Below are positions 16,689 to 24,906 of a stretch of 63,046 nt of DNA, in pieces. The position numbers and the translations under genes are program-made. The stretch's first letter is position 1; every line of letters starts with the position of its first letter. The notes beneath the pieces were generated by a model. That model was not told the DNA's origin and did no database searches. It worked only from the letters and a program-made list of their open reading frames with translations. Source of the stretch: Brucella pseudintermedia (GTDB lineage: Bacteria > Pseudomonadota > Alphaproteobacteria > Rhizobiales > Rhizobiaceae); assembly GCF_008932435.1 (NCBI RefSeq), contig NZ_WBWE01000017.1:1-63046 (forward strand), in the 5' to 3' direction.

Positions 16689-17981
16689 ATGAATTCGGTA
16701 CGGGATCGGCTGGAAAGCATCCTGTCGCGGCTGGAAGCGCGGGCAGGGAACGAGTGCGTTTTCAGCAAGGTTTACACGCAGCAGGCGCGTGCCGAGGCGG
16801 ATGCGGCCGATGCGCGCCTGCGCGACGGACGCACTATCGGCCCCCTCGACGGGCGCATCGTTTCGATCAAGGATCTCTTCGATGTTGCCGGAGAACCGAC
16901 GCTCGCAGGCTCGGTTATCCGCCGTGATGCGGTACCTGCGACGCAGGATGCAACGATTGTCCGCCGTCTGCGCGAGGCGGGCGCGGTCATTGTCGGCAAA
17001 ACCCATATGACGGAATTTGCCTTCACGCCGGTCGGCCTCAATCCGCATTATGGCGAGCCGGGCAATGCCATTGACCCGACGCGCATTCCGGGCGGCTCGT
17101 CCTCGGGTGCGGCAGTCTCGGCTGCGGAAGGCACGAGCGAGATTGCCATCGGTTCGGATACGGGCGGGTCGGTGCGTATCCCGGCGGCGCTGAACGGCCT
17201 TGTCGGCTTCAAGCCGACAGCCCGGCGCATTCCGCTCGACGGTGCTTTTCCGCTGGCGCCATCGCTTGATTCCGTCGGCCCGTTGACCAGAACCGTCGCC
17301 GACGCCATTCTGACGGACGCGATCATGGCGGGCGAAACGCCGGTCCTGCCTGAAGCCCTGCCGCTGAAAGGTCTGCGCGTCGCGCTGCCGAAGGGCTATC
17401 TTCTGGCCGATATGGAGCCGGATGTGGTAAAGCATTTCGCGGCCACCGTCGCGCTTCTTGAAAAAGCGGGCGCTGTCATTGCCGATCTGGAAGTCGACGA
17501 CCTGATCCAGCGCCTGCGTGAGGCAACCAGCGTCGGCTCCATCGCCGGCATTGAGGCAAGCCATGTTCATGCGTCGACATGGCTTGGTGATCCCGATGCC
17601 AATGTCGATATCCGCGTGAAGCGCCCGCTCTCTGTCCGGGTCAAGGTGCCGATGGAAACCTATGGCGGGATCATGGAAACGCGGGCAGCGCTGGTGCGGA
17701 AAATGGACGAGCGTTTGAGCCGGTTCGACATGTTCGTGACGCCCGCTACGCCCATCGTTGCGCCGACGATTGCCTCGGTCAGTAATGACGAGGCCGAGTA
17801 TGATCGAGTTGAGGGGCTGCTTTTGCGGGATACACAAGTCGGCAACCAGTTCGACCTGTGCAGCATCACCTTGCCCATGCCGGGCATGGTGCTGCCGACC
17901 GGCTTCATGCTCACCGCGCGCGGCAGCACGGACAAAAGGCTGCTGGCCGCAGCCTTGTCGGTGGAAAAACTGCTAGGCTGA
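16689..17981 (+). CDS. Amidase signature family protein
   Basis: A 430-residue amidase with the Ser-cisSer-Lys triad: Lys 61 in VSIKDLFDV, cis-Ser near 137 in PGGSSSG, and nucleophile Ser 161 in GSDTGGSVRIPAA. It resembles GatA, but the short substrate region and lack of gatB/gatC neighbours argue for a stand-alone amide hydrolase with unknown substrate. ATG 16689 follows a GGGGAG site; an upstream in-frame Met at 16590 overlaps the preceding gene and lacks homology. The 3' end overlaps convergent sufE by 9 bp. Confidence 0.9.
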   Translation: MNSVRDRLESILSRLEARAGNECVFSKVYTQQARAEADAADARLRDGRTIGPLDGRIVSIKDLFDVAGEPTLAGSVIRRDAVPATQDATIVRRLREAGAVIVGKTHMTEFAFTPVGLNPHYGEPGNAIDPTRIPGGSSSGAAVSAAEGTSEIAIGSDTGGSVRIPAALNGLVGFKPTARRIPLDGAFPLAPSLDSVGPLTRTVADAILTDAIMAGETPVLPEALPLKGLRVALPKGYLLADMEPDVVKHFAATVALLEKAGAVIADLEVDDLIQRLREATSVGSIAGIEASHVHASTWLGDPDANVDIRVKRPLSVRVKVPMETYGGIMETRAALVRKMDERLSRFDMFVTPATPIVAPTIASVSNDEAEYDRVEGLLLRDTQVGNQFDLCSITLPMPGMVLPTGFMLTARGSTDKRLLAAALSVEKLLG

Positions 17982-18398
17982 TTCTTTCGCCAGTTCCGCT
18001 TCCCGGCGGATGCGCGCAACCATGGAACGCAGGCCATTGGCGCGCTGCGGGGTGAGGTGCTCGTCGAGGCCGAGCTTTTTCAAAATGGCTTCGGGGTCTA
18101 TCGTCAGGATTTCCGAAGCCTTGCGGCCCGAATAAAGCGCCAGCACAATGGCCACAAGGCCGCGCACGATATGCGCATCGGAATCGCCGAGAAACTCGAT
18201 GACCGGATCGCTACCGCCTTGCGGCAGCGTCTTCAGCCAGACCTGGCTGACACAGCCCTGCACCTTGTGCTCCGCATCGCGCGCATCGTCGGGATAGGGC
18301 GGCAGTTCCTTGCCGAGATCGATGACATAGCGAAAGCGATCTTCCCAATCGTCGAGAAATTCGAAATCGGACATGATGCTATCGATGGTCGTGGTCAT
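17973..18398 (-). CDS. sufE: SufE family cysteine desulfurase partner
   Basis: A 141-residue sulfur acceptor that takes persulfide from a SufS-type cysteine desulfurase for iron-sulfur cluster assembly. The acceptor Cys 49 is in HKVQGCVSQVW, the family's key motif; IVRGLVAIVLALYSG and GLDEHLTPQRANGL also match. Internal Met 9 (MSDFEF) is another possible start. No suf operon adjoins, as is common for the stand-alone SufE of Rhizobiales. It is convergent with the amidase gene and overlaps its end. Confidence 0.93.
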   Translation of the reverse strand: MTTTIDSIMSDFEFLDDWEDRFRYVIDLGKELPPYPDDARDAEHKVQGCVSQVWLKTLPQGGSDPVIEFLGDSDAHIVRGLVAIVLALYSGRKASEILTIDPEAILKKLGLDEHLTPQRANGLRSMVARIRREAELAKESA

Positions 18399-18469
18399 TG
18401 TACTCGCCTGAAAGAAGTTTCTTGCCGCTTATATAGTCATGAAACGTGGCGAGGTCACGGAAAACCAGA

Positions 18470-18645
18470 GCATGATTCCGAAAAGTGGGAACCGGTTTTC
18501 GGGTAAAATCATGCTCAAACAAAAGCCTGAACCATGATTCCGAAAAGTGGGAACCGTCTACGCAGGGAAATCAGTCCACTGGACTGATTTCTGATCCTGC
18601 TGCGATCAGATAAAATCATGCTCGAACAAAAGCCTGGAGCATGAT
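18470..18645. repeat. Composite of two interspersed repeats around a 25-bp palindrome
   Basis: Two near-identical copies of GATTCCGAAAAGTGGGAACC start near 18472 and 18535, each ending in ATCATGCTC-AACAAAAGCCTG. Inside the second copy lies the palindrome GAAATCAGTCCACTGGACTG... (18567-18591), followed by a TCTGATC/GATCAGA hairpin. It looks like one repeat carrying an inserted second palindrome. It fills the gap between sufE and the DUF5330 gene. Confidence 0.8.
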
Positions 18646-18647
18646 GA

Positions 18648-19091
18648 CTAACGCCCAATCGCGCCAGTCGCGCGACGATCCAGTGCGCGAAGGGCTTCTT
18701 CCCGCGATGTCGGGATGGGAATGCCGGTTGCGGCCTGCGCGGGTTCGGATGCGGCGGGTTCCGCTTTCGCGGGCGGTTGCGGCTTGGTGCCGAAGCGGTC
18801 GCTCAGATATTCGAGCGCAACACGGCTTCCTTCCAGAAGTCCGCTTCCGGCGCTGGAAATGAGCGAGGTTCCGTTCTGGCAAAAAGACGGGTTGTCGATG
18901 CAAAGCTTGCCCAGCTCCACGGCGGTTTTGCCATTGGCGAGAAGCTGGCCGATGGAATCCGGTTCCTGCTTCGTTTCGGCGATGGCGGGTTTCTCCTGCG
19001 GCTTGTTCTGCTCATCCGCGGAGAAGATGCGCGGCATGACAAGGAATGCCAGCGTCAGCCAGAATGCGGATTTGAGGAGAAAACGGATCAT
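18648..19091 (-). CDS. DUF5330 domain protein, membrane-anchored
   Basis: A 147-residue protein with an N-terminal membrane anchor or signal (FLLKSAFWLTLAFLVMPRIF). Residues 43-100 resemble DUF5330, with the conserved cysteine pair in LCIDNPSFCQNG. A Pro/Ala-rich linker and basic C-terminus follow. It is probably periplasmic; function unknown. ATG 19091 is chosen because an upstream extension to 19157 is not hydrophobic and would hide the signal. Confidence 0.75.
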   Translation of the reverse strand: MIRFLLKSAFWLTLAFLVMPRIFSADEQNKPQEKPAIAETKQEPDSIGQLLANGKTAVELGKLCIDNPSFCQNGTSLISSAGSGLLEGSRVALEYLSDRFGTKPQPPAKAEPAASEPAQAATGIPIPTSREEALRALDRRATGAIGR

Positions 19092-19390
19092 TGCCTTGCT
19101 TCTGTTGCGATATGTACGCGTCAATGTCGGATGAATTTGAAAAGATTCCGTAACCATCCGGTTTGAACGCTAAATTGCACGCAGGCGGCAGTGGCGTCTC
19201 GTCGATTGCTACTCTCTGTTTACCATAGACAGAAAAGCAGACCCGGCGTCTCACTTATCTGCTTTGGTTGGCTCCGCTTTATCGTTTCTTTAAAGCCTCG
19301 GCTGCAATCTGTTGCTGGCTGGAAGAGCGTCGCCACGGCGCACGGTTTTCCGGTTCAGACCATGCAAGAGTATTGAGTGAGTAGGGCACG

Positions 19391-21211
19391 TTGAACGCCA
19401 TTCTTTTGAAAACAGCCGAATCCGTCCGCATGAATGTGCAGGCGATCAGCCGTTTTTACGAACGTTTCTGCCGCCGCTGGGTATCCACGCCCGACGCGGC
19501 CTCCATACGTGTCATCGGCTCGGTCGTCACCGTGCCGGTCCTGCTTTGTGCTGCGGTGCTTGGCTCCGGCGTGACGCCGGGATTCACGGAATTTGCGATT
19601 CTCGCCGCCAGCTTTGCAGGCATGGCCATGATCCTGTGCGCGCTGTCGCTGATGGGCGTCGCTGCGCCCGTTCTGGCTGGCCTGAACTTCGCTGCCTATG
19701 GCGCGGGTCTTGCTGCCCTTGGCGCCTTTTCGCATGGCAATGCGGTCCTGTGGCTGATGGCGGCAGCTCTGCCGCTTGAGATCTGGTTTGCAACCCGCAA
19801 GCCGGGCGCTGCCGCCGCAGGCGCTGCTTTCGCCGCGATCATTCTGGGTTTCCTTGCGACTGCAAGCGGCGGCGCTGTTTCCGGCGGCAGCTATGTGTCT
19901 GTCGCGGTTCTTGTCCTTTATGCCGCAAGCCTTGTCGCGCGTGGCTTTGTGAGCGCCGCCCGGCCTGCCGAGATCAAGGTCGGCGCACCGCAGATCGCGG
20001 TTGCTGCCGGTGACGTGCAGTTCTGCCTCGATGCGGATGGCGTAGTGTCTTCGGTCGATGCGAACTCTGCGAGGCTTCTGGGCGTGCAGCCGAAAATGCT
20101 GGAGGGCACTGCCCTGATCGACCGCGTGCATGTGGCCGACCGCGTTGAATATCTTTCGCTTCTGGCCGATCTGCGCGCCGGTGCCACGGTGCGCAAGATC
20201 GACGTGCGCCTGCGCTCCATCGAAAATGGCGAGACCGTCTTCCGCGCCTATCGGCTCGAAGGTGCGGCAAGCGCTCGCGCCATCACGCTGATCGGCCGTT
20301 CGCTGGAAGGCGAGCAGAAGCTTCTGGAAGAAATCGCCACGCTGAAAGCGGAACTGGAATCGGAGCGCATCGGCAAGGGCCGTCTGCTCGCAGCCGTCAG
20401 CCATGAGCTGCGCACGCCGCTCAATTCCATCATCGGCTTTTCCGACATGCTGTCGCATGAAATGGGCGGCAAGCTGGCCAATGAAAAGCAGCGCGAATAT
20501 GCTGGCCTCATCCACCAGTCCGGCCATTATCTGTTGGAGCTTGTGAACGCCGTTCTCGACAATTCGCGTCTGGAAACCGGCAATTACAGCATTGATCCGC
20601 AGACGCTCGCTTTCCGCGAAGCAGCCGAAATGTGCACCGCCGTCATGCTGCCGCTGGCTGAAAAGAAAGGCGTCGCCTTCTGCCACCGCGTCGGCAACGG
20701 CGTTGGCGAACTGGTGGCCGACCGCCGCGCCGTCCAGCAGATATTGCTCAACCTCGCCGGAAATGCGGTCAAGTTCACGCAAAGCGGCGGCTGCGTCACC
20801 ATCGATGCGGCGCGCGTGATGGCTGAAGGCCGTGCAATGCTGGAATTCAGCGTGTCGGATACGGGCATCGGCATCGAGCCGGAAGACATGCAGCGCATCG
20901 GCACGCCATTCGTGCGCGCCAACAACGATTATGCGCGCGCGCAGGAAGGAAGCGGCCTTGGCCTTTCGGTGGTCAAGGGGTTGGTGGAACTGCATCAGGG
21001 AACGATGCAACTGAAAAGCTGCCCCGGCGAAGGCACGATCGTCACGGTCCGCCTTCCGGTGTCGGGGCCGCAATTTGTCATGGGAGAAGACGAACATCAG
21101 GAGCTTGGCACGGTGATCGACATGCACCGTCACCAGGGAGAAAGGCAGCATGACTGGCAGAACGACGAAATCCGGGAGCAGAAAAATGCGCAAGCCCGCA
21201 AAACGGCGTAG
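19391..21211 (+). CDS. Membrane sensor histidine kinase, DivJ/PleC-like core
   Basis: A 606-residue kinase. About six hydrophobic helices occupy residues 40-190, a PAS-like domain about 205-290, a coiled coil EEIATLKAELESE, then the H-box SHELRTPLNSIIGFSDML of the DivJ/PleC/PdhS group and an ATPase domain (N box LLNLAGNAVKFT, G1 SDTGIGIE, G2 GSGLGLSV). Such kinases act on DivK/PleD-type receivers in alphaproteobacterial cell-cycle control, but which one this is cannot be told. The start is TTG 19391 or ATG 19430. Its last 62 bp overlap the next gene. Confidence 0.85.
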   Translation: MNAILLKTAESVRMNVQAISRFYERFCRRWVSTPDAASIRVIGSVVTVPVLLCAAVLGSGVTPGFTEFAILAASFAGMAMILCALSLMGVAAPVLAGLNFAAYGAGLAALGAFSHGNAVLWLMAAALPLEIWFATRKPGAAAAGAAFAAIILGFLATASGGAVSGGSYVSVAVLVLYAASLVARGFVSAARPAEIKVGAPQIAVAAGDVQFCLDADGVVSSVDANSARLLGVQPKMLEGTALIDRVHVADRVEYLSLLADLRAGATVRKIDVRLRSIENGETVFRAYRLEGAASARAITLIGRSLEGEQKLLEEIATLKAELESERIGKGRLLAAVSHELRTPLNSIIGFSDMLSHEMGGKLANEKQREYAGLIHQSGHYLLELVNAVLDNSRLETGNYSIDPQTLAFREAAEMCTAVMLPLAEKKGVAFCHRVGNGVGELVADRRAVQQILLNLAGNAVKFTQSGGCVTIDAARVMAEGRAMLEFSVSDTGIGIEPEDMQRIGTPFVRANNDYARAQEGSGLGLSVVKGLVELHQGTMQLKSCPGEGTIVTVRLPVSGPQFVMGEDEHQELGTVIDMHRHQGERQHDWQNDEIREQKNAQARKTA

Positions 21212-22157
21212 TCTCGGATCGCGGCTCCTCCATTTCTTCTTCACGTCGGCCTCGGCGCTTGCAATCGCCGCCGGAGATTTCATTGCGCGCAACCCCGTCC
21301 TGACCGGCGGGGCAACCGCATTTCTGGTGGTCATGAGTTTCGTTTCGGCCAATGCGCTCTGGTATCAGCCGGAGGCGCACAACGCCGTGTTCTTCCGCAC
21401 CAGGCCGGATTTCGTGTTCAAGCCAACCCCGCGCGAGGTGTTGCCGGGAACGGCGGCGGCGAGCGACAACGCCCCCAAACCGGTTGAAACCGCGAAAAGC
21501 GAGACCGCACCGGCGCCTGAAACCGCCAGCCTGTCGGCTGACCGGCTGAATATGAGCGCATCGGTGGACGATATGCTGCCAGCACTTGCGCCCAATGCCG
21601 ATCTGGAGATCGCGCGGCTGCAGCATCGGCTTTCGACGCTCGGAATTTACAAGGGGCCGGTGGACGGTTTTACCGGGCCGCAGACCCGCGAAGCGGTGGA
21701 ACGCTGGCGCGCCTTGCAGCAAAAGCTCGGCGTGCAGGAGGCCAACATCCCTCCACAAATGCTGGCTGACACGCAGAAGCGCAATCCGGTTCAGGATGAG
21801 GTGGCAAAAGCCATCGAGGTCGCGGTTCCATCGCCGCGTCCGCAGCCTGCCGTTTTGAAATCGGAAACAGTTTCAAAGCCGAAGCCTGACCTTGCTTCCT
21901 ATGAAAAACCGGCCGCCAAAAAGCAGGTTGCGGCAACGCCCGCCATACAATCGGGAAAAGTGAGTTCGCAGGATATTATCCGCGTGCAGGCCGGGCTGAA
22001 GGCATTCGGCAATGACACGGTGCCGGTGAACGGGCAGCCGGGCAAGTCGACGCAGGAAGCCGTGCGCGAATTCCAGAAACTGTTCAGCTTGCCCGTGACC
22101 GGCGAAATCGATGGAACGCTCATCGCCAAGATGCGCGAGATCGGCCTGATAAGCTGA
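21150..22157 (+). CDS. Peptidoglycan-binding domain membrane protein
   Basis: A 335-residue protein with a basic cytoplasmic N-terminus, one or two hydrophobic segments (about 30-68), a Pro/Ala-rich periplasmic linker and two PG_binding_1 domains: about 150-200 (LQHRLSTLGIYKGPVDGFTG) and 270-335 (VQAGLKAFGNDTVPVNGQPG). It should bind cell wall in the periplasm. The start at 21150 (GAAAGG upstream) lies inside the kinase gene; ATG 21186 is an alternative. The overlap suggests coupled translation, linking a cell-cycle-type kinase to a wall-binding protein. Confidence 0.85.
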   Translation: MTGRTTKSGSRKMRKPAKRRSLGSRLLHFFFTSASALAIAAGDFIARNPVLTGGATAFLVVMSFVSANALWYQPEAHNAVFFRTRPDFVFKPTPREVLPGTAAASDNAPKPVETAKSETAPAPETASLSADRLNMSASVDDMLPALAPNADLEIARLQHRLSTLGIYKGPVDGFTGPQTREAVERWRALQQKLGVQEANIPPQMLADTQKRNPVQDEVAKAIEVAVPSPRPQPAVLKSETVSKPKPDLASYEKPAAKKQVAATPAIQSGKVSSQDIIRVQAGLKAFGNDTVPVNGQPGKSTQEAVREFQKLFSLPVTGEIDGTLIAKMREIGLIS

Positions 22158-22167
22158 TGGTTTCGCG

Positions 22168-22527
22168 ATGCGCCTGACATCCGATTTCTGGGTTTCCGCC
22201 CTGATCCGCAAGGTGCAGGGCGAGGGCGGCTTTGCCTATCTCGCCCGTCGCGGTTCGCCGGAAGCGGGTGCGATCTTCATCAAGGTAAGCTCGCGCTTCG
22301 GCACATGCGACTTATATTCGCCTGCGCCGCAAACCTCCTATGACGAGGATAACGATGGAGAGCGCATGTTCCTGCGCATTCTTCATGACGCGGATGACTT
22401 GGCGGCAAGTGACCGCATGGCGCGGGAAACGCGTTTCGACCCCGACCTCTGGCTGGTCGAACTGGAAGATATTGCCGACGCATCGGCGTTCTTTTCGATT
22501 TCGCAGGACGGGGAAGCGTCTAGCTGA
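22168..22527 (+). CDS. DUF1491 family protein
   Basis: A 119-residue protein matching DUF1491 over its whole length: RLTSDFWVSALIRKVQGEGG, AYLARRGSPEAGAIFIKV, and the C-terminal ARETRFDPDLWLVELED. No enzymatic motif is known. It lies 10 bp after the peptidoglycan-binding protein gene, so it is probably the third gene of that operon. Confidence 0.88.
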   Translation: MRLTSDFWVSALIRKVQGEGGFAYLARRGSPEAGAIFIKVSSRFGTCDLYSPAPQTSYDEDNDGERMFLRILHDADDLAASDRMARETRFDPDLWLVELEDIADASAFFSISQDGEASS

Positions 22528-22532
22528 CGGTT

Positions 22533-23573
22533 CTATTTTACCAAACGCTGCTGCGACGGATGATCGGAATTGGCCGCATCCACAAGCGGGGTGTCGTCCC
22601 CTGCTTCCGCCATTTCGCGCAATTTGCCGCGCAGCATGGCCGACATGTCTTCAGCCTTCCAGCGCCGCACGAGCGCCATCGCCTTTTCGCGGTCGATGGA
22701 ACGGTAGATGTGGACGAACTCACGCAGGCTGTCGCGATTGGTGTCGATCGGGCCCAGAATGGCCGTCATGGTGAGATAGCATTCCGCTGGCGACAATCCG
22801 AGCGCCTTGAGCGCAATCGGCAGGTGCGAATCCGGCCACTGGCCGATAATCGCATCGGCCCGCTCGAACGAAAGGTCGAGCGCATCGGCCAGTGCGTTGC
22901 GAAAGAACTGGCCGTCGATCAGAAGGGCGGTATCGATGAGATGCTGCGAGCCGGTGGCGGCACCTGTTTCGTAGAAAGGCTGTTGCAGCGCGCGCGCCAG
23001 CCGCTCCGAACTGCCCTCTTTCATCAGGGGTATTTTGGCGGTGGACAGGTCTGGCACATCCGGTTTTTCAAGCGGCTCAGCCTCGATATTGGCGAGGTTT
23101 TCCTGAAGCGCCAGCGTGCGGTCGATGACCGGATCGGCGAAACTGCGCAACACGCCTTGCAGAAGCACATCCCCCGATTGGCGCCGCGCAATGGCGCGCG
23201 CATGAGCAAGACCGTTCTTGCCGATGATCTCGATCAGGTCGGAAGGGCGCAGGAGGGGCGAGCGCAGGAGAATGGGCGCGGAGATTTCCACGGGCTGGTC
23301 GGCGAGCGCGAGAATGAGGCGGCGCGGCGCGTCTTCCAGTTGGGCCAGCGCATTGGCTGCATGGCGCTTGCCGCGGGTGGAAGCGCATTGCAGAAGCGGC
23401 ATGGCAAGATCTTCGAGCTGCTGCATATCCTGCCGTCCGGGACGCATGATGCCCGCAAATGCCGAAATCGCGGCCGCCAGAAGGTCGTCCGCCTTGGCTC
23501 TCCCCGCTTTTGAATCCGACGGGCTCCGGTGGCCTGAAATATCCTCCAGGGCGCGGAACTGATCATTTGTCAC
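22533..23573 (-). CDS. DUF2336 domain protein
   Basis: A 346-residue helical, HEAT-like protein matching DUF2336: LILALADQPVEISAPILLRS, LIEIIGKNGLAHARAIARR and DPVIDRTLALQEN fall near residues 80-170. The C-terminal half is helical without a known motif. GTG 23573 is the likely start, with GGAG 8 bases upstream; an in-frame ATG further up (23603) lacks this. It converges on the DUF1491 gene with a 5-bp gap. Function unknown; other alphaproteobacterial members are linked to cell-surface and motility control. Confidence 0.82.
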   Translation of the reverse strand: MTNDQFRALEDISGHRSPSDSKAGRAKADDLLAAAISAFAGIMRPGRQDMQQLEDLAMPLLQCASTRGKRHAANALAQLEDAPRRLILALADQPVEISAPILLRSPLLRPSDLIEIIGKNGLAHARAIARRQSGDVLLQGVLRSFADPVIDRTLALQENLANIEAEPLEKPDVPDLSTAKIPLMKEGSSERLARALQQPFYETGAATGSQHLIDTALLIDGQFFRNALADALDLSFERADAIIGQWPDSHLPIALKALGLSPAECYLTMTAILGPIDTNRDSLREFVHIYRSIDREKAMALVRRWKAEDMSAMLRGKLREMAEAGDDTPLVDAANSDHPSQQRLVK

Positions 23574-23747
23574 GCAGAATACTCCGGTAGGCACCCAACT
23601 CACCCGCCCAATCGCAGATCACGCATCCAGCAGCAACTGGCCTGCACGAAATGCACCCCGCATGGGTCGGTGTTCCCGATAGTAGCGTTGAAGCCTTAGC
23701 AACTCATTAACCGTGCCATAAAGAAACAGCATTTGGTTGCGGCTGGG

Positions 23748-24305
23748 TCAGAGTCCCTCAAACGGCGCGCACCGCGCTTGCGCGAAGAAGCCCTGCACTT
23801 GCCTGTTCCAGGTTGCATCGGGCACGAAGGCGCGCAGCACGGCAACACCCTCACCGATATTCTGCTCGATCAGGATCGAACGCGCATCGGCCTGCGAACC
23901 ATCGGAGCGAATGCCATCCGAGCGAAGACTGGCCATGCCGATGGGATCGGCAAGGATAAGGTCGAGCTTGCGTTCATTGGAAACGCTGTCGTTGAGGCTG
24001 TAGAGATTGTCCCCGTTGGGCGCATAGATCGAAAGCGACCAGTAAGGCACGTTTGCGTCTGCCGTGATGTGCACCGGGCCGTCTGCAAGGTCGAAGCGGC
24101 AGGTGGCTTCCTGTATCAGCGGGTCGCTGTCGCTGACGGGGCCGGTCTTGTGATCCAGCCGCTGGAAACGGTATGGCTCGCTTCCGGTTTCGATCCGCGA
24201 CCAGGCATTCTTGTCGGAATAGAAGGGAACGAGGAACAGGACCGCGATATGGACGATCGCCGCGCCGATGATGCCGAGAAGGATGAGGCGGAAAATTCTA
24301 GCCAC
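23748..24305 (-). CDS. DUF1254 family membrane-anchored protein
   Basis: A 185-residue protein with an N-terminal membrane helix (RLILLGIIGAAIVHIAVLFL) and a periplasmic domain matching the DUF1254 type (WSLSIYAPNGDNLYSLND). It overlaps the preceding DUF1214 gene by 8 bp. In many bacteria DUF1254 and DUF1214 are fused in one protein; here they are two short genes, which is the usual arrangement in Rhizobiales. The joint function is unknown. Confidence 0.85.
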   Translation of the reverse strand: MARIFRLILLGIIGAAIVHIAVLFLVPFYSDKNAWSRIETGSEPYRFQRLDHKTGPVSDSDPLIQEATCRFDLADGPVHITADANVPYWSLSIYAPNGDNLYSLNDSVSNERKLDLILADPIGMASLRSDGIRSDGSQADARSILIEQNIGEGVAVLRAFVPDATWNRQVQGFFAQARCAPFEGL

Positions 24306-24900
24306 GGCACGCTCCCGGATTTACGCCGGCAACGCGCACCAAGCCCGGCATGACCAGATCGGAAAGACCGGAGGAGGATGCCGCAGGCGTGTCGTAGAGC
24401 GTCATGACGAGAACGAAATCGCCGCCGCCTTCGACGGGGAGCCAGTTGCCGGGCGCGGCATCCGGAGCGATGGTGATCGTGACGCTGCCGTCATCGCCAT
24501 AAAGCACCTCGCGGGAATGCAGCGCTGGCAGCAATCCCTCGCGTGGCGTGATCGGCTCAAGATTGGGCGTGGCCGGATAGACTGTCCAGAAACGGGCGGG
24601 CGGGGTCATGCCGCTCAGGCGATAGGTGCAGCCGCGCCGAAGCGTGCGCCCGCTATCGTCGGTGCGCGCATAGAAGGGCAGGCCCTCGGCGGTTCCAAGC
24701 GCCAGATAGGCCTTTCGGGCTGCGCGGGCCTTGGAATAGGGATCGGCATCCGGCGTACCCGCCGCCGGATAGGCGCTCCAGGTCCCGACGCGAAGCTCGC
24801 CGAACCCCTCGAACCGGTCGAGCACCTTGTCGACGCTCCAAATGCCGCCGCCGAGCGCCAGCGCAAGCACGATCGCCGTGTTGAATATCGTCTTGAACAT
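24298..24900 (-). CDS. DUF1214 family membrane-anchored protein
   Basis: A 200-residue protein with an N-terminal hydrophobic segment (FNTAIVLALALGGGIWSV) and a C-terminal DUF1214 domain (RFWTVYPATPNLEPI, DGSVTITIAPDAAPGNWLPV, FVLVMTLYDTP). It lies 6 bp downstream of the penicillin-binding protein gene and overlaps the DUF1254 gene, so the three are probably one operon. This ties the pair to the cell envelope; the biochemical role is unknown. Confidence 0.88.
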   Translation of the reverse strand: MFKTIFNTAIVLALALGGGIWSVDKVLDRFEGFGELRVGTWSAYPAAGTPDADPYSKARAARKAYLALGTAEGLPFYARTDDSGRTLRRGCTYRLSGMTPPARFWTVYPATPNLEPITPREGLLPALHSREVLYGDDGSVTITIAPDAAPGNWLPVEGGGDFVLVMTLYDTPAASSSGLSDLVMPGLVRVAGVNPGACRG

Positions 24901-24906
24901 CGCCCC

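Noticed and set aside
19355..21352. 665-codon minus-strand frame opposite the histidine kinase
   Set aside because: A shadow of GC-rich codon bias; composition is His/Arg-rich without domains, while the plus strand has clear kinase motifs.
23696..23710. TTAG-N7-TTAA as a CtrA box upstream of the DUF2336 gene
   Set aside because: One mismatch in a short motif, 120 bp from the start and no cell-cycle link for the gene; chance is likely.
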